Positions 5,450 to 5,583 of a stretch of DNA of 5,583 bases are shown in pieces (the stretch's first letter is position 1; each line of letters begins with the position of its first letter). The notes under the pieces were generated by a model. It was not told the origin of the DNA. It saw nothing but the letters and a program-made list of their open reading frames with translations, and did not search any database. The DNA is from Chitinophagaceae bacterium (GTDB lineage: Bacteria > Bacteroidota > Bacteroidia > Chitinophagales > Chitinophagaceae), in contig JAJTCI010000171.1 of the NCBI GenBank assembly GCA_021323155.1, forward strand, positions 1 through 5,583, in the 5' to 3' direction. Position numbers and translations under genes: made by a program.

Positions 5450-5583
5450 TCAAAGCCATTTATCCATAAAGTCATTAGGGTCACTGAGGAGTGACGCCAG
5501 GCGCCCATCTTTACTCATTTTTCCTGAACAACGACACAATGACTCTTCCGCCTTATAGGCCACCCAAACACATTTGCCCATCT
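5450..5583 (-). CDS. Possible C-terminal end of a gene entering from the right, or a small ORF
   Basis: A minus-strand frame is open from the right edge to TGA at 5450-5452. From the ATG at 5581-5579 it gives 43 residues, but the frame may continue beyond the window. The last part, reading GRLASLLSDPNDFMDKWL, has the composition of a genuine protein C-terminus, while the first part (KCVWVAYKAEESLCRCSGK) is less convincing. An internal Met after GGAAAA would give a 22-residue peptide. It would be co-directional with the DUF4407 gene, 132 bases upstream of that gene's preferred start. Product unrecognised. Confidence 0.3.
   Translation of the reverse strand, partial: MGKCVWVAYKAEESLCRCSGKMSKDGRLASLLSDPNDFMDKWL

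Noticed and set aside
5480..5495. Hairpin GTCACT-gagg-AGTGAC as a terminator
   Set aside because: No T-run follows on either strand and it falls inside the putative minus-strand coding tail.
5361..5558. 65-codon plus-strand open frame at the right edge
   Set aside because: No motif, no promoter or ribosome site, and it overlaps the DUF4407 start region and a better minus-strand frame.

Overview
The window looks like chromosomal DNA of a Bacteroidota bacterium, probably a Chitinophagaceae-type one. The reasons are promoter matches of the TTG...TAnnTTTG type, absence of clear Shine-Dalgarno sequences, a DUF4407 membrane protein, and a short alpha-glucan phosphorylase starting MNFRHYTVPYE. The family and lineage assignments come from reading and memory, not from a database search. 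Coding density is high and there are no mobile elements, RNA genes or CRISPR repeats.

Layout from left to right. Positions 1-1509 (minus) hold a glycogen/alpha-glucan phosphorylase-like gene cut by the left edge; about the last 50 residues are probably missing. Upstream of it, 1534-1565 contains two adjacent perfect dyads. Positions 1597-2538 (minus) encode an unrecognised lipoprotein with a four-cysteine C-terminal region. A 96-bp divergent intergenic region (2539-2634) separates it from a plus-strand pair: a DtxR/MntR-type metal-dependent repressor (2635-3294) followed, with no intervening base, by a ZIP-family metal transporter of the GufA/ZIP11 type (3295-4119). Converging on that pair with one base between stop codons is a DUF4407 membrane/coiled-coil protein (minus, 4121 to about 5317). 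The last 130 bases hold the end of another minus-strand reading frame, possibly the C-terminus of a gene lying to the right.

The clearest functional unit is the regulator-transporter operon. A 16-bp dyad, TTTAGA-tttg-TCTAAA, lies directly on the predicted -7 element. This fits a metal-loaded repressor switching off its own synthesis and that of a divalent metal importer (manganese, iron or zinc) when metal is plentiful. The most unexpected protein-level feature is in the phosphorylase-like enzyme: the lysine that carries pyridoxal phosphate in classical phosphorylases is replaced by threonine, while the Arg/Lys pair of the active site is kept. Its true reaction is therefore open.
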